This document shows positions 5,632 through 7,575 of a DNA stretch of 7,575 bases, piece by piece. The notes beneath the pieces are model-generated. The model saw only the letters and a list, made by a program, of their open reading frames with translations, made no database searches and was not told where the DNA came from. Every line of letters begins with the position of its first letter. The first letter of the stretch is position 1. This stretch comes from Methanobacteriaceae archaeon UBA349 (GTDB lineage: Archaea; Methanobacteriota; Methanobacteria; Methanobacteriales; Methanobacteriaceae), in NCBI GenBank assembly GCA_002509745.1, contig DAWK01000055.1, positions 1-7,575 on the forward strand, in the 5' to 3' direction. A program made the position numbers and the translations under genes.

Positions 5632-7011
5632 TTATTTTGAATTAAATGATTCAATAGAACGGTCTACCACTTCAATAATTGCTTCAGAAAGGCTACCGTA
5701 TTTTTCATCAATTACGATAGGGATGTTATCACAGTAAACAACTTCCAGTCCGGCTTCCAGAGAATCTTTAGTAGCCACATCCACTGCCGCTGCCTTTAGC
5801 TCAGTTAGCATCACGTCTGCTTTTTCAATGTATTTTTCAATGTCTTTTTGTAAAAGAGGTCTATTAGAAAGGTGAGGTGTAGTTCCTACTACTTTGCAAC
5901 CATATTCTTTTTCTAAATGTTCTACTAAAACGCTTTTAATTGAATCTGGTGCGGTGGTGGCAAATAAAACGTTTTTACCTTTCACATCTCCCAGTGGTTT
6001 TGGCCTAAATACTGTAGGAATAACTTTTGCTGTAGGATTAACTTCTTTCACAAGCTCTTCAACCTGTTTAACTTTTTCAGCACTAGCCATAGGCTCTTCG
6101 CACATGGTCAAAACAACTAAATCTGCTAATCCTATTCTAAACGGACCAAAAAAGTTTTCTATATTAATTAGGGGTTGGTTAACACCTACCAGGACTATGT
6201 GTTTGTCGGTCTTTACTGGGGGTATGGCTGCTCCACTTCCTTCCATAATTACAAAGTCAGCATCAACTTCATTGGCCAGTTGAGCACCTTTTTTCATGTT
6301 GGTAATGAAAACGTCCCCTACCATTCCGCCACCACATCTGCGGCATCCAATAGTGAGTATTCTACTCATTAAAGCATCTTCCCAGTGATCTGATGCAGCA
6401 TGTACTCCTTTATTTGATTGTTCCATTAAAAATTGAGGAGTTATTTCAATTTGATCTCCACGGACAATTTCGGGTTCTTCTGGCCCTCCACGGCCCATAG
6501 CAACCACGCAAGGATTATATTCTTTTTTATGAATTAATCTGGCAGCATAAGCAGAAACTGCTGTTTTACCAATTCTTTTACCGGTTCCCAGGATTTTTAA
6601 AGAAGGTTTTTTCAAAACTTCGTATTCAGTCAATGGTTGGAATTTAAAATCAGGCCCTTCATAAGGGACTCCTAATGATAATATTATTGAAGCAATCTTG
6701 AATCTTTGGGAATAGTCAACTACTGGTTCATCTGATAAATCCATTACAACGTCTACATCATATTTTTTCACAGACTCTGAAATGAGATCATAAGGAATTT
6801 CATTAGTGTGTGGGCCAAAATGAACTGGCCGCCCCATCTTTTTAGAGAAAGATTCTTCACTAGTTTCCCTTAATTTTTCAGTTCCTCCAATAAATACCAG
6901 AGCTACAACTTCTAAATGTTCTAAACTATCCAAAGTATCAATTGCTGATTTAGTGACAGGTAGATAATGTTCTCCATCCACTAGACACATCATTTTTTTT
7001 ATAGCCTTCAT
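5632..7011 (-). CDS. cpgS: Cyclic 2,3-diphosphoglycerate synthetase
   Basis: A 459-residue cytoplasmic enzyme, matching the roughly 460 residues known for the family. It closes 2,3-diphosphoglycerate into cyclic 2,3-diphosphoglycerate with ATP; the product accumulates in Methanobacteriales as a solute, protein stabiliser and phosphate store. The N-terminal region (1-135) opens with [14 protein letters not shown] and contains MDLSDEPVV (90-98). The nucleotide-binding domain starts at about 137 with the P-loop GTGKRIGKT (142-150), followed by [11 protein letters not shown] (171-181), the Cys-Gly loop C223-R-R-C226-GGG, and [10 protein letters not shown] (257-266). The C-terminal third (about 345-459) holds a second alpha/beta region with ATTAP and [10 protein letters not shown]. 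The ATG at 7011 has AAGGAG seven bases upstream. It is followed on the same strand by the deformylase-like gene after a hairpin. All motifs are intact, with no frameshift. Confidence 0.95.
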   Translation of the reverse strand: MKAIKKMMCLVDGEHYLPVTKSAIDTLDSLEHLEVVALVFIGGTEKLRETSEESFSKKMGRPVHFGPHTNEIPYDLISESVKKYDVDVVMDLSDEPVVDYSQRFKIASIILSLGVPYEGPDFKFQPLTEYEVLKKPSLKILGTGKRIGKTAVSAYAARLIHKKEYNPCVVAMGRGGPEEPEIVRGDQIEITPQFLMEQSNKGVHAASDHWEDALMSRILTIGCRRCGGGMVGDVFITNMKKGAQLANEVDADFVIMEGSGAAIPPVKTDKHIVLVGVNQPLINIENFFGPFRIGLADLVVLTMCEEPMASAEKVKQVEELVKEVNPTAKVIPTVFRPKPLGDVKGKNVLFATTAPDSIKSVLVEHLEKEYGCKVVGTTPHLSNRPLLQKDIEKYIEKADVMLTELKAAAVDVATKDSLEAGLEVVYCDNIPIVIDEKYGSLSEAIIEVVDRSIESFNSK

Positions 7012-7348
7012 ATTAAAACTCCTTTTATTAAAAAAAGATAAAAAACAAAGATGAGGTAGATTTAATTATTAAATAAATTGTTTTTAACATTATTAAAATT
7101 TTTTGGTATTGATTAAAAATTATAAGCTTAGAATATTTAAAAAAAAAAGAATAATAAAATCTAATTAATATTAATTAGTTAAAATAAAAAATAAGATTAT
7201 TTGGATATTTAAAAGTTTATTTGCTCCTAAAATTGTATCTTTGAAATAATCCTTTAAATAATCAGTAAAATGGTCTTAAATAAAAATTAGGCATCATTTA
7301 AGATAAAACAAGTGTTAACTCCTTTTTAATGCATTTATCTGGATCCAT
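7012..7348. other. Gene-free AT-rich spacer upstream of cpgS
   Basis: No credible open frame or RNA gene is seen here on either strand. It holds the cpgS ribosome site (AAGGAG, minus strand, 7019-7024), T-rich leader-like DNA, TATA-like words on the minus strand at about 7066-7080 and 7114-7126, a 10-base T-run on the minus strand (7139-7148), and an 18-bp perfect palindrome at 7161-7178. The right half (about 7200-7340) shows nothing clear. Confidence 0.6.
7139..7178 (-). terminator. Palindrome followed by T10, possible terminator of the UPF0058 gene
   Basis: The 18-bp perfect palindrome ctaattaatattaattag (7161-7178) is followed on the minus strand by ATTTTATTATTC and ten T's (7139-7148). 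It could end the transcript of the UPF0058 gene about 170 nt after its stop, or act as an operator upstream of cpgS. The stem contains one G-C pair per arm, so hairpin stability is low. Confidence 0.3.
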
Positions 7349-7575
7349 TTATTTTGCTAATTGAACCTCAACCTTAATTAATTCTTTTTTAGATCTCTTT
7401 GCAAGTTCAGATAATCCATTTACTACATTAGATGGTAAGGTTCCTGAATTCTCTTTTGCTATAATTTCAGAAATTGCGCTTGACAGAACAAAAATTGCGT
7501 ATTTATGTTCAGCTTTGGTTCGGTGGATATGATGTGGGCTTATATTGAGCGAAATATAATCTTCACACTCGCTTT
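7349..7575 (-). CDS. UPF0058 family protein, C-terminal part (runs off the window)
   Basis: Reading the minus strand from the window edge gives 74 codons and a TAA stop at 7349-7351. The protein shows the family hallmark ISPHHIHRTKAEHKYAIFVL, residues 11-30 of the visible part, preceded by SECEDYISLN. Conserved His residues in this stretch are the family's most constant feature. After it comes an amphipathic helix and a Lys/Glu-rich tail ending VEVQLAK. The family (UPF0058) consists of small archaeal proteins of about 90-100 residues with no established role, so only the first 20 or so residues and the start are missing. It lies on the same strand as cpgS but 337 bp upstream, so it is probably a separate transcript. 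Confidence 0.85.
   Translation of the reverse strand, partial: SECEDYISLNISPHHIHRTKAEHKYAIFVLSSAISEIIAKENSGTLPSNVVNGLSELAKRSKKELIKVEVQLAK

Noticed and set aside
5894..6283. Plus-strand open frame of 129 residues inside cpgS
   Set aside because: It is the antisense shadow of a gene with clear family motifs; it has no recognisable domain.
7012..7348. Possible small gene or RNA in the long spacer before the UPF0058 stop
   Set aside because: AAGGAG-like words on the minus strand near 7320 are followed by starts that stop within a few codons, and no conserved RNA fold is evident.

Overview
The window looks like a low-GC, AT-rich stretch of chromosome from a methanogenic archaeon of the order Methanobacteriales, most likely a Methanobacterium-type genome. 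Two genes point that way: a full-length F420H2 oxidase (fprA) and a full-length cyclic 2,3-diphosphoglycerate synthetase (cpgS), an enzyme best known from this order. A UPF0058 gene, archaeal Shine-Dalgarno motifs (AGGAGG, GGTGA) and TATA-like boxes agree. The assignment is by recognition only; no search was run.

Layout from left to right. Positions 131-1204 (+) hold a zinc-ribbon, multi-membrane-pass protein with a long helical C-terminal region; the gene lies between two near-identical 36/37-bp direct repeats. Positions 1350-1784 (-) encode an unrecognised 144-residue soluble protein with a TTG start. Positions 1940-3163 (-) are fprA. A 210-bp divergent promoter region separates it from a two-gene (+) operon: an alpha/beta hydrolase (3374-4159) overlapping by 8 nt a ProC-like NAD(P)-dependent reductase (4152-5102). 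The reductase runs about 43 codons past the usual family end and into the 3' end of the convergent gene 4989-5516 (-), a diverged peptide-deformylase-like protein with a TTG start. Upstream of that gene on the same strand is cpgS (5632-7011, -). After a 337-bp gene-free AT-rich stretch, the window ends inside a UPF0058 gene (7349 to beyond 7575, -).

Functionally, fprA is an oxygen-detoxification gene and cpgS makes a compatible solute and phosphate store. The hydrolase/ProC-like pair is tightly coupled and probably forms a small metabolic unit with an unknown substrate. The most unusual items are the deformylase-like protein in an archaeon (archaea do not start proteins with formyl-Met), the read-through tail of the ProC-like gene, and the repeat-flanked zinc-ribbon gene. 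I see no tRNA, rRNA, CRISPR array, transposase or phage gene, and no evidence for a multi-gene defence or mobile system.
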